From: Streptomyces sp. NBS 14/10
Lineage (GTDB): Bacteria; Actinomycetota; Actinomycetes; Streptomycetales; Streptomycetaceae
Assembly (NCBI RefSeq): GCF_002224125.1
Contig: NZ_NCSM01000013.1
Span: 1-64,000, forward strand
Direction of reading: 5' to 3'
Length of the DNA: 64,000 bases
Numbering within the stretch: position 1 is the first letter of the stretch; every line of letters starts with the position of its first letter. Of this stretch, positions 37,870-45,291 are shown piece by piece. The notes under the pieces were generated by a model. The model did not search any database. It was not told the origin of the DNA and saw only the letters and a program-made list of their open reading frames with translations. The position numbers and the translations under genes are program-made.

Positions 37870-37887
37870 GGGCTTGGCTAGGTGTTC

Positions 37888-38883
37888 ATGGAGTACACGC
37901 AGCTCGGACGTACGGGACTCAAGGTCAGCCGAGTAGTCCTCGGCACCATGAACTTCGGCCCGCAGACCGACGAGGCCGACAGCCACGTGATCATGGACGC
38001 CGCGCTGGACGCGGGCATCAACTTCTTCGACACCGCCAACGTCTACGGCTGGGGCGAGAACAAGGGCCGCACCGAGGAGATCATCGGGAGCTGGTTCGCG
38101 CAGGGCGGCGGCCGGCGCGAGAAGACCGTGCTGGCGACCAAGGTCTACGGCAACATGGGCGTCGACGGCGAGCCCTGGCCCAATGAGGACAAGCTCTCCG
38201 CGCTCAACATCCGCCGCGCGGTCGACGCCAGCCTCAAGCGGCTGGGCACCGACCACATCGATCTGTACCAGTTCCACCACGTCGACCGCTCGACCCCGTG
38301 GGACGAGGTCTGGCAGGCCATCGACGTCCTGGTGCAGCAGGGCAAGATCCTCTACGCCGGCTCCTCCAACCACGCCGGCTGGCATATCGCCCAGGCCAAC
38401 GAGGCCGCGCGGCGCCGTGGCTCGCTGGGTCTGGTCAGCGAGCAGTGCCTGTACAACCTGTTCGAGCGGCGCGCCGAGATGGAGGTCATCCCGGCCGCGC
38501 AGGAGTACGGCCTCGGGGTGATCCCCTGGTCCCCGCTGCACGGCGGGCTGCTGGGCGGGGCGCTGCGCAAGGAGCGCGAGGGCGGCGGTGCGCGCAGCAC
38601 GTCCGGGCGCAGCGCCGACGTGCTGAAGAACAGCGCGGTCCGCGATCAGGTCCAGCGTTACGAGGACCTGCTGGACAAGCACGGCCTTGAGCCCGGCGAG
38701 GTGGCGCTGGCCTGGCTGCTGACCCGGCCCGGGGTGACCGGCCCGATCGTCGGCCCGCGCGTCGCCGAGCAGCTGAACTCCGCGATCCGCGCGAGCGAGC
38801 TGACCCTGAGCGAGGAGCTGCTGACCGCGCTGGACGAGATCTTCCCCGGCACGGGCCCCTCGCCCGAGGCGTTCGCCTGGTAG
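37888..38883 (+). CDS. aldo/keto reductase
   Basis: 331-residue NADPH-dependent (beta/alpha)8 reductase of the AKR superfamily. The catalytic tetrad is visible: D and Y in FFDTANVYGWGEN, K in VLATKVYG, and H in LYQFHHVDR. NADPH-binding is seen in PWSPLHGGLLGG and the C-terminal GPIVGPRVAEQLNSAI. The start is ATG 37888; GTG 37882 is possible. The MerR-type palindrome just upstream suggests induction by a reactive or xenobiotic compound. Substrate unknown. Confidence 0.95.
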   Translation: MEYTQLGRTGLKVSRVVLGTMNFGPQTDEADSHVIMDAALDAGINFFDTANVYGWGENKGRTEEIIGSWFAQGGGRREKTVLATKVYGNMGVDGEPWPNEDKLSALNIRRAVDASLKRLGTDHIDLYQFHHVDRSTPWDEVWQAIDVLVQQGKILYAGSSNHAGWHIAQANEAARRRGSLGLVSEQCLYNLFERRAEMEVIPAAQEYGLGVIPWSPLHGGLLGGALRKEREGGGARSTSGRSADVLKNSAVRDQVQRYEDLLDKHGLEPGEVALAWLLTRPGVTGPIVGPRVAEQLNSAIRASELTLSEELLTALDEIFPGTGPSPEAFAW

Positions 38884-38963
38884 GGCTCGCAGTCACATCA
38901 CGCGCAGCCACGTCACGCCGTGGCGGCGGCGTACGGCCGAGCCTCAGGCTCAGAGCCTCGGGT

Positions 38964-39050
38964 TCAGCCGAACGCTGCCGCCACGGCGACGACGACGAGT
39001 ATCAGCACGAGCGCACCGCTCATGATCAGGTTCCTGGTCTTGGGATCCAC
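38964..39050 (-). CDS. 28-residue single-helix membrane peptide
   Basis: GTG 39050 opens a frame for MDPKTRNLIMSGA followed by LVLILVVVAVAAAFG and a stop: a short charged head and one hydrophobic helix. TACCCT (39057-39062) is 6 nt upstream of the GTG, matching the leaderless pattern of other genes here. I believe similar tiny proteins are conserved in streptomycetes but cannot check. Function unknown; such peptides often modulate a membrane complex. Confidence 0.6.
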   Translation of the reverse strand: MDPKTRNLIMSGALVLILVVVAVAAAFG

Positions 39051-39083
39051 GCCTCGAGGGTAACGGGCCCGCTCAGTGGCCCA

Positions 39084-39647
39084 TCAGTGACCCAGCGGCC
39101 AGGCGGCCACCACCTCATAGCGTGGCTGCGCGCCCGCGACCCCGGGCGTCGGCGGATGGCTGCGCACCAGGCTGAGCTCGGGCACCGTCCAGGCGCCGCT
39201 CTCGAAGTCTTCGAGCCCCGCCACATACGGCCGCAGATCCGCGCCGCCGCGGCAGCGTGCGAGCGTGAGATGCGGGTGGTAGGGGCGGTGCCGGTCCATG
39301 TGGAGACCGGCCCGCCGGGCCCCGGCCTCGGCGGAGTCGGCCAGCTGCGCCAGGGTCGTCCGGTCGCCGTCGACGCCCACCCACAGCACCTTGTCGGAGA
39401 AGCGGCCGCCGCCCGCGAGCCGGACCTCGTGGGGCGGATGGCGGTGGGCCGCCCGCGCCAGCCGCTCGTGCAGCGCGGGCAGCACGCTCTCGTCGACCTG
39501 GCCGAAGAAGGCGAGCGTGAAGTGCCAGCCCGCGCGCTCGGTCCAGCGCAGCCCGTCCGCGCCCGGCAGCCCGCGCAGCGCCGCCACCCGGGAGGCGAGG
39601 TCGGCGACGACCTCCTCGGGGGGCAGCACGGCGGCGAAGAGTCTCAT
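39084..39647 (-). CDS. thpR: RNA 2',3'-cyclic phosphodiesterase (2'-5' RNA ligase family, ThpR/LigT)
   Basis: 187-residue LigT-like protein of the 2H phosphoesterase superfamily, with the two signature motifs HFTLAF (near 43-48) and HPHLTLAR (near 128-135). It hydrolyses 2',3'-cyclic phosphates and can ligate 2'-5' RNA in vitro in relatives. ATG 39647 is the start, since the conserved MRLFAAVLPP begins there. It follows an MFS gene in the same direction with 77 bp between. Confidence 0.93.
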   Translation of the reverse strand: MRLFAAVLPPEEVVADLASRVAALRGLPGADGLRWTERAGWHFTLAFFGQVDESVLPALHERLARAAHRHPPHEVRLAGGGRFSDKVLWVGVDGDRTTLAQLADSAEAGARRAGLHMDRHRPYHPHLTLARCRGGADLRPYVAGLEDFESGAWTVPELSLVRSHPPTPGVAGAQPRYEVVAAWPLGH

Positions 39648-39724
39648 CCGCCCAGTCTCCCGCAGCGACCGCCCGCCCCGCCTGCCACAGCCCGGCACCG
39701 CCCGCCCCGCCTGCCGCAACCGCG

Positions 39725-41119
39725 TCAGACCGCCGCGGGCACCGGCTCCTCCTGCGCGTTCTCCCCGTTCCCAGGGGTTCGCGGTACGAGGGTGAGGTGC
39801 GGGCGCCCCGGCCGCAGGTTCACCTTCATCCGCAGGCCACCCACCCGTACGAGGATCAGCCCCACCGCCACCGCGGCCGCCGCGGAGACCAGACCGCCCG
39901 CGGCGAAGCCGACCCGCGCGCCGTAGGTGTCGGTCAGCCAGCCCACCAGGGGGCCGCCGATCGGGGTGCCGCCCACGAAGACCATCATGAACAGGCTCAT
40001 CACCCGCCCGCGCATCGCGGGGTCGGTCGCCAGCTGGACGCTGGAGTTCGCCGTCACGTTGAAGGTCAGCGAGAAGATCCCGATCGGCACCATCAACGCG
40101 GCGAACATCCAGAAGGTCGGGGACAGCGCCGCCGCGACCTCCAGCAGGCCGAACATCAGCGCCGCGCCGACCAGCACCCGCTGTCTCGTCGTGGTCCGCC
40201 GGGCGGCCAGCAGCGCGCCGGTCACCGAGCCGACCGCTATCAGCGAGTTGAGCAGGCCGTAGGTGCCCGGTCCGGCGTCGAAGACGCCGTCGGCGAAGGC
40301 GCTGAGCCAGATCGGGAAGTTGAAGCCGAAGGTGCCGATGAAGCCGACCAGCACGATGGGCCAGATCAGATCCGGGCGCCCGGCGACATAGCGCAGCCCC
40401 TCGCGCAGCTGACCCTTGCCGCGGGGCGCGCGCTCGACCTTGTGCAGCTCGGCGGGGCGCATCATCAGCAGGCCGACGAGCGGGGCGGCGAACGACAGCC
40501 CATTGAGCAGGAAGGCCCAGCCGCTGCCGACGGCGGTGATCAGCACACCGGCGACCGCGGGGCCCACCAGCCGGGCGGACTGGAAGTTCGCGGAGTTCAG
40601 GCTGACGGCGTTGCGCAGGTCCTTGGGGCCGACCATCTCGACCACGAACGCCTGCCGTGTGGGGTTGTCGACGACGGTGACCATGCCGAGCAGGAAGGCG
40701 ATCAGATAGACATGCCAGACCTGCACCAGACCGCTGAGGGTGAGCGCGGCGAGGGCGAGCCCGCACAGCCCGAGCGCGGCCTGGGTGAGCACGAGCAGCC
40801 GCCGCTTGGGGTAGCGGTCGGCGATGACACCGCCGTACAGGCCGAAGAGCAGCATGGGGAGAAACTGCAGCGCGGTGGTGATACCGACCGCGGTGGAGGA
40901 GCCGGTGAGGCTGAGGACGAGCCAGTCCTGGGCGATACGCGACATCCAGGTGCCGGTGTTCGATATCACCGCACCCGTGGCGAACAGCCGGTAGTTGCGG
41001 ATCTTCAGGGAGCTGAAGGTCCCGCCCCTGGTGCGCCCGGCTGCGGCGTCACCAGTGGGGTCGGTCACGGGGTCGGTATGGGGTGCGGGTGCGGAATCTG
41101 CTCCGGGTCCCGTACTCAA
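39725..41119 (-). CDS. MFS transporter (MFS_3/EntS-like)
   Basis: 464 residues from TTG 41119, with GGAGG upstream. About 12 helices; FSSLKIRNYRLFATGAVISNTGTWM opens the core and GGVIADRYPKRRLLV is the TM2-3 motif A. C-terminal tail is hydrophilic. The MarR gene immediately upstream on the same strand suggests a regulated drug or siderophore exporter; EntS-like members export catecholates, but the substrate here is unknown. Confidence 0.92.
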   Translation of the reverse strand: MSTGPGADSAPAPHTDPVTDPTGDAAAGRTRGGTFSSLKIRNYRLFATGAVISNTGTWMSRIAQDWLVLSLTGSSTAVGITTALQFLPMLLFGLYGGVIADRYPKRRLLVLTQAALGLCGLALAALTLSGLVQVWHVYLIAFLLGMVTVVDNPTRQAFVVEMVGPKDLRNAVSLNSANFQSARLVGPAVAGVLITAVGSGWAFLLNGLSFAAPLVGLLMMRPAELHKVERAPRGKGQLREGLRYVAGRPDLIWPIVLVGFIGTFGFNFPIWLSAFADGVFDAGPGTYGLLNSLIAVGSVTGALLAARRTTTRQRVLVGAALMFGLLEVAAALSPTFWMFAALMVPIGIFSLTFNVTANSSVQLATDPAMRGRVMSLFMMVFVGGTPIGGPLVGWLTDTYGARVGFAAGGLVSAAAAVAVGLILVRVGGLRMKVNLRPGRPHLTLVPRTPGNGENAQEEPVPAAV

Positions 41120-41151
41120 AGTGCGTTCGCCTCCAAGCGGCTCGTTTCCTC

Positions 41152-41595
41152 TTACATCTGCGCGAGCTTCTCCAAGACCGGCGCGGCGGCGCGAAGCGCG
41201 GCCCACTCCTCCTCGGTCAGCCCGCCGACCAGCTCGGCCAGCCAGGCGTTCCGCCTGCGCCGGCTCTCTTCGAGCATGGCCTCTGCCCGCTCCGTCGGCG
41301 AGACGACTTTCTGCCGCCGGTCCTCCGGATGCGGCTCCAGCCTGACCAGTCCCTTGGCCTCGAGCAGCGCCACGATGCGGGTCATCGAGGGCGGCTGGAC
41401 ATGCTCCTTACGGGCGAGCTCGCCCGGGGTGGCCGAGCCGCACAGGGCCAGCGTGCCCAGTACGGACATCTCCGTGGGGCTGAGCGACTCGTCGACGCGC
41501 TGGTGCTTGAGCCGTCGCGACAGACGCATCACGGCGGATCGCAGTGCGTTCACGGCGGCTGTGTCTTCGGTGCCACCATGGGACAGATCCGACAT
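41152..41595 (-). CDS. MarR-family regulator
   Basis: 147 residues from ATG 41595. The winged helix is LSPTEMSVLGTLALCG..TPGELARKEHVQPPSMTRIVALLEAKGLV, with the wing EPHPEDRRQKVVSPT. TATGCT (41603-41608) lies 7 nt upstream, a leaderless arrangement; a start at 41607 is less likely. The operator TCATTA-N7-TAATGA is at the promoter. It probably represses itself and the MFS gene 32 bp downstream. Confidence 0.94.
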   Translation of the reverse strand: MSDLSHGGTEDTAAVNALRSAVMRLSRRLKHQRVDESLSPTEMSVLGTLALCGSATPGELARKEHVQPPSMTRIVALLEAKGLVRLEPHPEDRRQKVVSPTERAEAMLEESRRRRNAWLAELVGGLTEEEWAALRAAAPVLEKLAQM

Positions 41596-41610
41596 GGTCT
41601 TTAGCATAAC

Positions 41611-41629
41611 TCATTACCTCGTCTAATGA
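41611..41629. promoter_or_regulatory. MarR operator
   Basis: TCATTACCTCGTCTAATGA has perfect 6-bp arms around 7 bp. It lies directly upstream of the -10 (41603-41608) of the marR-MFS unit, as expected for autorepression. Confidence 0.65.
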
Positions 41630-41725
41630 AACCTGCGTGGCGACCCGGTAACATATTCACCCATACGAGTGAGCCCGTTCCGGAAAGTGACGCAGCGAGA
41701 CGCATGTCACGGGGACCCTGGCCGC

Positions 41726-41923
41726 ATGGGATCGCCCACGGGATCGAAAGTGCTCAGCCTACGGATCGATGGCGAGCTGCTGGACCGGGTCCGGGATCAT
41801 GCCGCAAAACGCGGAATGAGCGTCCAGGACTATGTCATCCGGACGCTCATTCGCGAGGACTTCGACGAACGCTTCAAAACGTCAGTCGACGAGACGGAGC
41901 GCTTCTACGGCCGGGCCCCCTAG
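41726..41923 (+). CDS. small ribbon-helix-helix (CopG-like) protein
   Basis: 65 residues: SKVLSLRIDGELLDRVRDHA gives the beta strand and first helix of an RHH fold, and RGMSVQDYVIRTLIRED the second helix, with an acidic-basic tail. Such proteins are antitoxins or small repressors; no toxin-like gene adjoins, so it may be a solitary regulator. ATG 41726 has GGGGA upstream at a long spacing. It is convergent with the purine permease. Confidence 0.75.
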   Translation: MGSPTGSKVLSLRIDGELLDRVRDHAAKRGMSVQDYVIRTLIREDFDERFKTSVDETERFYGRAP

Positions 41924-41965
41924 GCCCGGTCGGCGCACCCGTATGTCTGTGTCTGTGTGCCAGGG

Positions 41966-43432
41966 TCAGCCGGACCCGAGCGCCTGCTGGATCGGGTGCA
42001 GCAGGAAGTAGACGAGGAAACACAGCCCGACCGCGCTCAGCAGCCAGGGCACCTCCCGCGTCCGCCGGGTCGCGATCCGCAGCAGCAGATACGACAGCAC
42101 GCCGAGGCCGATCCCATTGGTGATGCTGTACGTGAACGGCATCGAGATCATGGCCAGAAAGGCCGGGACCGCGATCGTGAAGTCGCTCCAGTCGATCTCC
42201 TTGACGTTCGCGGCCATGATCAGGAAGCCCACGACCACCAGCGCGGGGGTCGCCGCCTGCGACGGGACGACCTCGGCCAGCGGGGTGAAGACCAGCGCGA
42301 GCAGGAAGAGCCCACCGGTCACCACGTTCGCGAAGCCCGTACGGGCGCCCTCTCCGACACCCGCCGTGGACTCCACGAAGCAGGTGTTGGCCGAGGCCGA
42401 GCCGAAGCCGCCGCCCGCGACCGCGACGCCGTCCACCATCAGGATCCGGCCCATCCCCGGCAGCTGACCCCGCTTGTCCGTGAGCCCCGCCTCCTCGCCG
42501 ACGCCGATGATCGTGCCCATGGCGTCGAAGAAGCCGGACAGCAGCACGGTGAAGACGAACAGACAGCCGGTGAGGATGCCGACCTCATGGAACCCGCCGA
42601 ACAGGCTGACCTGACCGATCAGGCCGAAGTCCGGGGTGGCGACCACCTTGTCCGGCAGCTCGGGGGCGGTCAGCCCCCAGCTCCCGGCCGGGATGTCGGC
42701 CACGGCGTTGACCACCACCGCGACCACCGTCATGGTCACCATGCCGAGGAGGATCGCACCGCGCGTCTTGCGGACGACCAGGACGAAGGTGAGCGCGAGC
42801 CCGGCCACGAAGATCAGCACCGGCCAGCCCTGCAGCTTGCCCTCGATGCCCAGGCCCATCGGCACGGTGGTGTGGGCCTTGTCCGGGTTACGGGTGACGA
42901 AGCCCGAGTCGACCAGGCCGATCAGGGCGATGAACAGCCCGATGCCGATCGCGATCGCACGGCGCAGCCCGCCCGGGATCGCGTCCATCACCCGCTGCCG
43001 CAGCCCGGACGCCACCAGGAGCATCAGCACCAGGCCCGCGAGGACCACCATGCCCATGGCGTCCGGCCAGCTCATCTTGGGCGCGAGTTGCAGCGAGACC
43101 ACGGCGTTGATGCCGAGCCCGGCGGCGAGCGCGATCGGGACGTTGCCGATGACCCCCATGAGCAGGGTGGTCAGACCGGCCATCAGGGCGGTGGCGGTGA
43201 CGAGCTGGGCGTTGTCGAGGTGATGGTGGAACTTGTCCTCGCCGCTCCCGAGGATGATCGGGTTGAGCACGATGATGTAGGCCATCGCGAAGAAGGTCGC
43301 CAGACCGCCGCGGACCTCCCGGGAGACGGAGGACCCCCGCTCGCTGATCCGGAAGAACCTGTCCAGGCCGTTTCTGGGGGGTGCCGGAGCCTGCTGCTTG
43401 GCGTCGGCCGGCGCGGTGGCCGAGGGGGACAT
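41966..43432 (-). CDS. NCS2-family purine permease (AzgA/PbuG-like)
   Basis: 488 residues with about 12-14 membrane segments. The AzgA-branch signature is EVRGGLATFFAMAYIIVLNPIIL; other conserved parts are GLGINAVVSLQL and GGGFGSASANTCFVESTAGVGEGARTGF near the substrate-binding helix. It imports hypoxanthine, guanine or adenine by proton symport in characterised relatives. TGAGGTACTTC precedes ATG 43432. About 200 bp of relatively AT-rich upstream sequence separates it from the divergent DUF2530 gene; I see no purine riboswitch there. Confidence 0.93.
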   Translation of the reverse strand: MSPSATAPADAKQQAPAPPRNGLDRFFRISERGSSVSREVRGGLATFFAMAYIIVLNPIILGSGEDKFHHHLDNAQLVTATALMAGLTTLLMGVIGNVPIALAAGLGINAVVSLQLAPKMSWPDAMGMVVLAGLVLMLLVASGLRQRVMDAIPGGLRRAIAIGIGLFIALIGLVDSGFVTRNPDKAHTTVPMGLGIEGKLQGWPVLIFVAGLALTFVLVVRKTRGAILLGMVTMTVVAVVVNAVADIPAGSWGLTAPELPDKVVATPDFGLIGQVSLFGGFHEVGILTGCLFVFTVLLSGFFDAMGTIIGVGEEAGLTDKRGQLPGMGRILMVDGVAVAGGGFGSASANTCFVESTAGVGEGARTGFANVVTGGLFLLALVFTPLAEVVPSQAATPALVVVGFLIMAANVKEIDWSDFTIAVPAFLAMISMPFTYSITNGIGLGVLSYLLLRIATRRTREVPWLLSAVGLCFLVYFLLHPIQQALGSG

Positions 43433-43636
43433 GAAGTACCTCAGAGGTGCGTGAACATAACCAACGGGCCATTTTGGATGATCAGACAAGACAATCCAGT
43501 CAGACCGGGACCGATTCAGTATGAATACATGAAGTGTAAAAACGCCAATCCCGGACGTTTGGCGACGGTCAGTGACACCAAGTGACAGGCCGGGCGGAGG
43601 GACAGCGCCCCCACACCCGGCCCGTAAGCTGTGCGC

Positions 43637-43885
43637 ATGACGAAGTGGACCCCCAAGCACGAGGCCCCGGCGCCCCTGGAGGGCAATGTCGTCGCGACGA
43701 TCACCGGTGGCACGATCGTGTGGTTCGTCCTCTTCCTCGTCCAGCTGCCCTTCTACGGCTGGTACGACGACCACGGCCATCTGTGGTGGCTGTGGACCTG
43801 CCTGGCCGGCGGCGGCCTGGGGCTGCTCGGCATCTGGTACGTCCGCGCCCGCGAGGCGGCCATCAGCCGCTCCGCCGAGTCCTGA
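43637..43885 (+). CDS. DUF2530 membrane protein
   Basis: 82 residues with two membrane segments (about 20-38 and 49-66); WTPKHEAPAPLEGNVVATI at the N-terminus is characteristic of DUF2530 as I know it from actinobacteria. TAAGCT (43625-43630) lies 6 nt before ATG 43637, the leaderless pattern; GTG 43631 is an alternative. Function unknown. Confidence 0.85.
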   Translation: MTKWTPKHEAPAPLEGNVVATITGGTIVWFVLFLVQLPFYGWYDDHGHLWWLWTCLAGGGLGLLGIWYVRAREAAISRSAES

Positions 43886-43918
43886 ACGCCCTCGGCCCAA
43901 GGCCGCTCACCGCACGCC

Positions 43919-44249
43919 TTACCGCACGCGCCTACGGGCACCTCGACCTTTCACCGTCTTGAGCGTGGCGTACGTGTCACTGTCCCGCTTGCGGAACTGG
44001 AGCTGCGCGGGCTGGTTGGTGTAGCCCGCGTAGGCGCCGGTCTCCCAGTTGGCGCGGGTCAGCGCGCCGGTCACGGTGAGGGGCTTGCCCTGCCCGCCGG
44101 GTGTTGTCGGGCCCAACCCGTCCGTCTTTGCCGCCTGGGCCTGGGCCGCCGGGGCGGCCAGACCGCCCAGCGCGGTGGCGGCGGCGAGAGGGCCCGGCCG
44201 CGGGCATGCGGCAGCGGAGCCCGACAGGGAACAGCCGTACGATCTTCAC
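43919..44249 (-). pseudogene. decayed small secreted-protein gene
   Basis: Minus strand from GTG 44249: KIVRLFPVGL in one frame, then a signal-peptide hydrophobic core (PLAAATALGGLAAPAAQAQA) and the domain LTVTGALTRANW, YAGYTNQPAQLQFRKRDS and TYATLKTVKG in another frame. The last part matches the repeat-like domain of streptomycete exported proteins, which normally continue beyond TVK. One frameshift near 44200 and loss of the 3' part explain it. Confidence 0.6.
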
Positions 44250-44342
44250 TGATCATTCACAAGCGTTTCAGTGACCCCACGAATCTTTCCGGGTACGAAA
44301 GTTGCTCACTTCTCACGCCAACTGACCAGTAATGTGGGCTTC

Positions 44343-45161
44343 ATGACCGGCCATGGTTTTCGCGCGGACCAAATCGACACCAGCAAGCCGCACTCGGCTC
44401 GCATGTACGACTACTTCCTCGGCGGGAAGACGCACTACTCCGTCGATACCCGGGCCGCGGAACAGGTCGAGGCCGTCTGGCCCGACGTCATCCCGTGGAC
44501 CCGCGCCAACCGGGCCTTCATGCACCGCGCCACCCGCTGGCTGGCCGCCGAGGCGGGCATCCGGCAGTTCCTCGACATCGGCACCGGCATCCCCACCGAG
44601 CCCAATCTGCACCAGGTGGCCCAGCAGGCGGCCCCCGCCTGCCGGGTCGTCTACGCCGACAACGACCCCATCGTCCTGGCCCACGCGCAGGCGCTGATGC
44701 TCTCCGCCCCCGAGGGACGCACCGCCTACCTGCACGCCGACGTCGAGAACCCCGAGGCCATCCTGGCCGCCGATGAGCTGCACGCCACGCTGGATCTGAG
44801 CGAGCCGGTCGCGCTGTCCCTCAACGCGCTGATGCACTTCATCGGCGACGACCGGAAGCCGTACGACATCGTCCAGCGGCTGCTGGCCCCGCTGGCGCCG
44901 GGCAGCTATCTCGTCCTCTCGCACGGCGCGATCGACCCCCGCCCCGGCCTCTCCGACGCGGTCACCAACCTCTACCGCGCAAGCGGCATCCATGTGCAGG
45001 GGCGCACCCACGAGGAGGTCACGGCCTTCTTCGACGGTCTTGAGCTCGTCGAACCGGGCGTGGTGATGCCGCACCGCTGGAAGCCGGAGACCGAGCGGGA
45101 GCGGGCGGAGGCGGACGCGCGGGATCTGTGGATCTACGCGGGGGTGGGCCGCAAGGGGTAG
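44343..45161 (+). CDS. SAM-dependent methyltransferase-like protein (DUF574)
   Basis: 272 residues. The family features are IDTSKPHSARMYDYFLGGK, RANRAFMHRATRWLAAEAGIRQFLDIGTGIPT (SAM-binding motif I) and RVVYADNDPIVLAHAQALM (motif II). DUF574 proteins are very numerous in streptomycetes, often near conservon-type regulators, and mostly uncharacterised. ATG 44343 has TAATGT (44330-44335) 7 nt upstream; translation is probably leaderless. A strong hairpin follows the stop. Confidence 0.92.
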   Translation: MTGHGFRADQIDTSKPHSARMYDYFLGGKTHYSVDTRAAEQVEAVWPDVIPWTRANRAFMHRATRWLAAEAGIRQFLDIGTGIPTEPNLHQVAQQAAPACRVVYADNDPIVLAHAQALMLSAPEGRTAYLHADVENPEAILAADELHATLDLSEPVALSLNALMHFIGDDRKPYDIVQRLLAPLAPGSYLVLSHGAIDPRPGLSDAVTNLYRASGIHVQGRTHEEVTAFFDGLELVEPGVVMPHRWKPETERERAEADARDLWIYAGVGRKG

Positions 45162-45169
45162 CGGCGTAC

Positions 45170-45209
45170 GTGCTCGCCGCTACCCGAGGCTTCGGGTAGC
45201 GGCGAGCAC
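45170..45209. terminator. bidirectional hairpin terminator
   Basis: A perfect 18-bp inverted repeat (45170-45187 with 45192-45209) has the tetraloop GGCT. It separates the convergent DUF574 gene and the large ATPase gene. Confidence 0.85.
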
Positions 45210-45210
45210 G

Positions 45211-45291
45211 GCCCGGTCAGTTGAACCGGCGAGCACGGCCCGGTCACTCGGACCAGCGGGCGCGGGCCGGTCAGTCGAACCAGCGGGCGCG
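45211..45291. repeat. 27-bp tandem repeat x3 covering the ATPase gene end
   Basis: Three exact-length 27-bp copies (45211-45237, 45238-45264, 45265-45291) have the consensus GCCCGGTCAGTCGAACCAGC plus GGGCGCG. The third contains the genuine stop codon (45271-45273) and last codons of the large ATPase gene. Confidence 0.85.

Noticed and set aside
43433..43636. Purine riboswitch ahead of the NCS2 permease
   Set aside because: The sequence is AT-richer than its surroundings but no purine-aptamer core or paired-stem layout was recognised.
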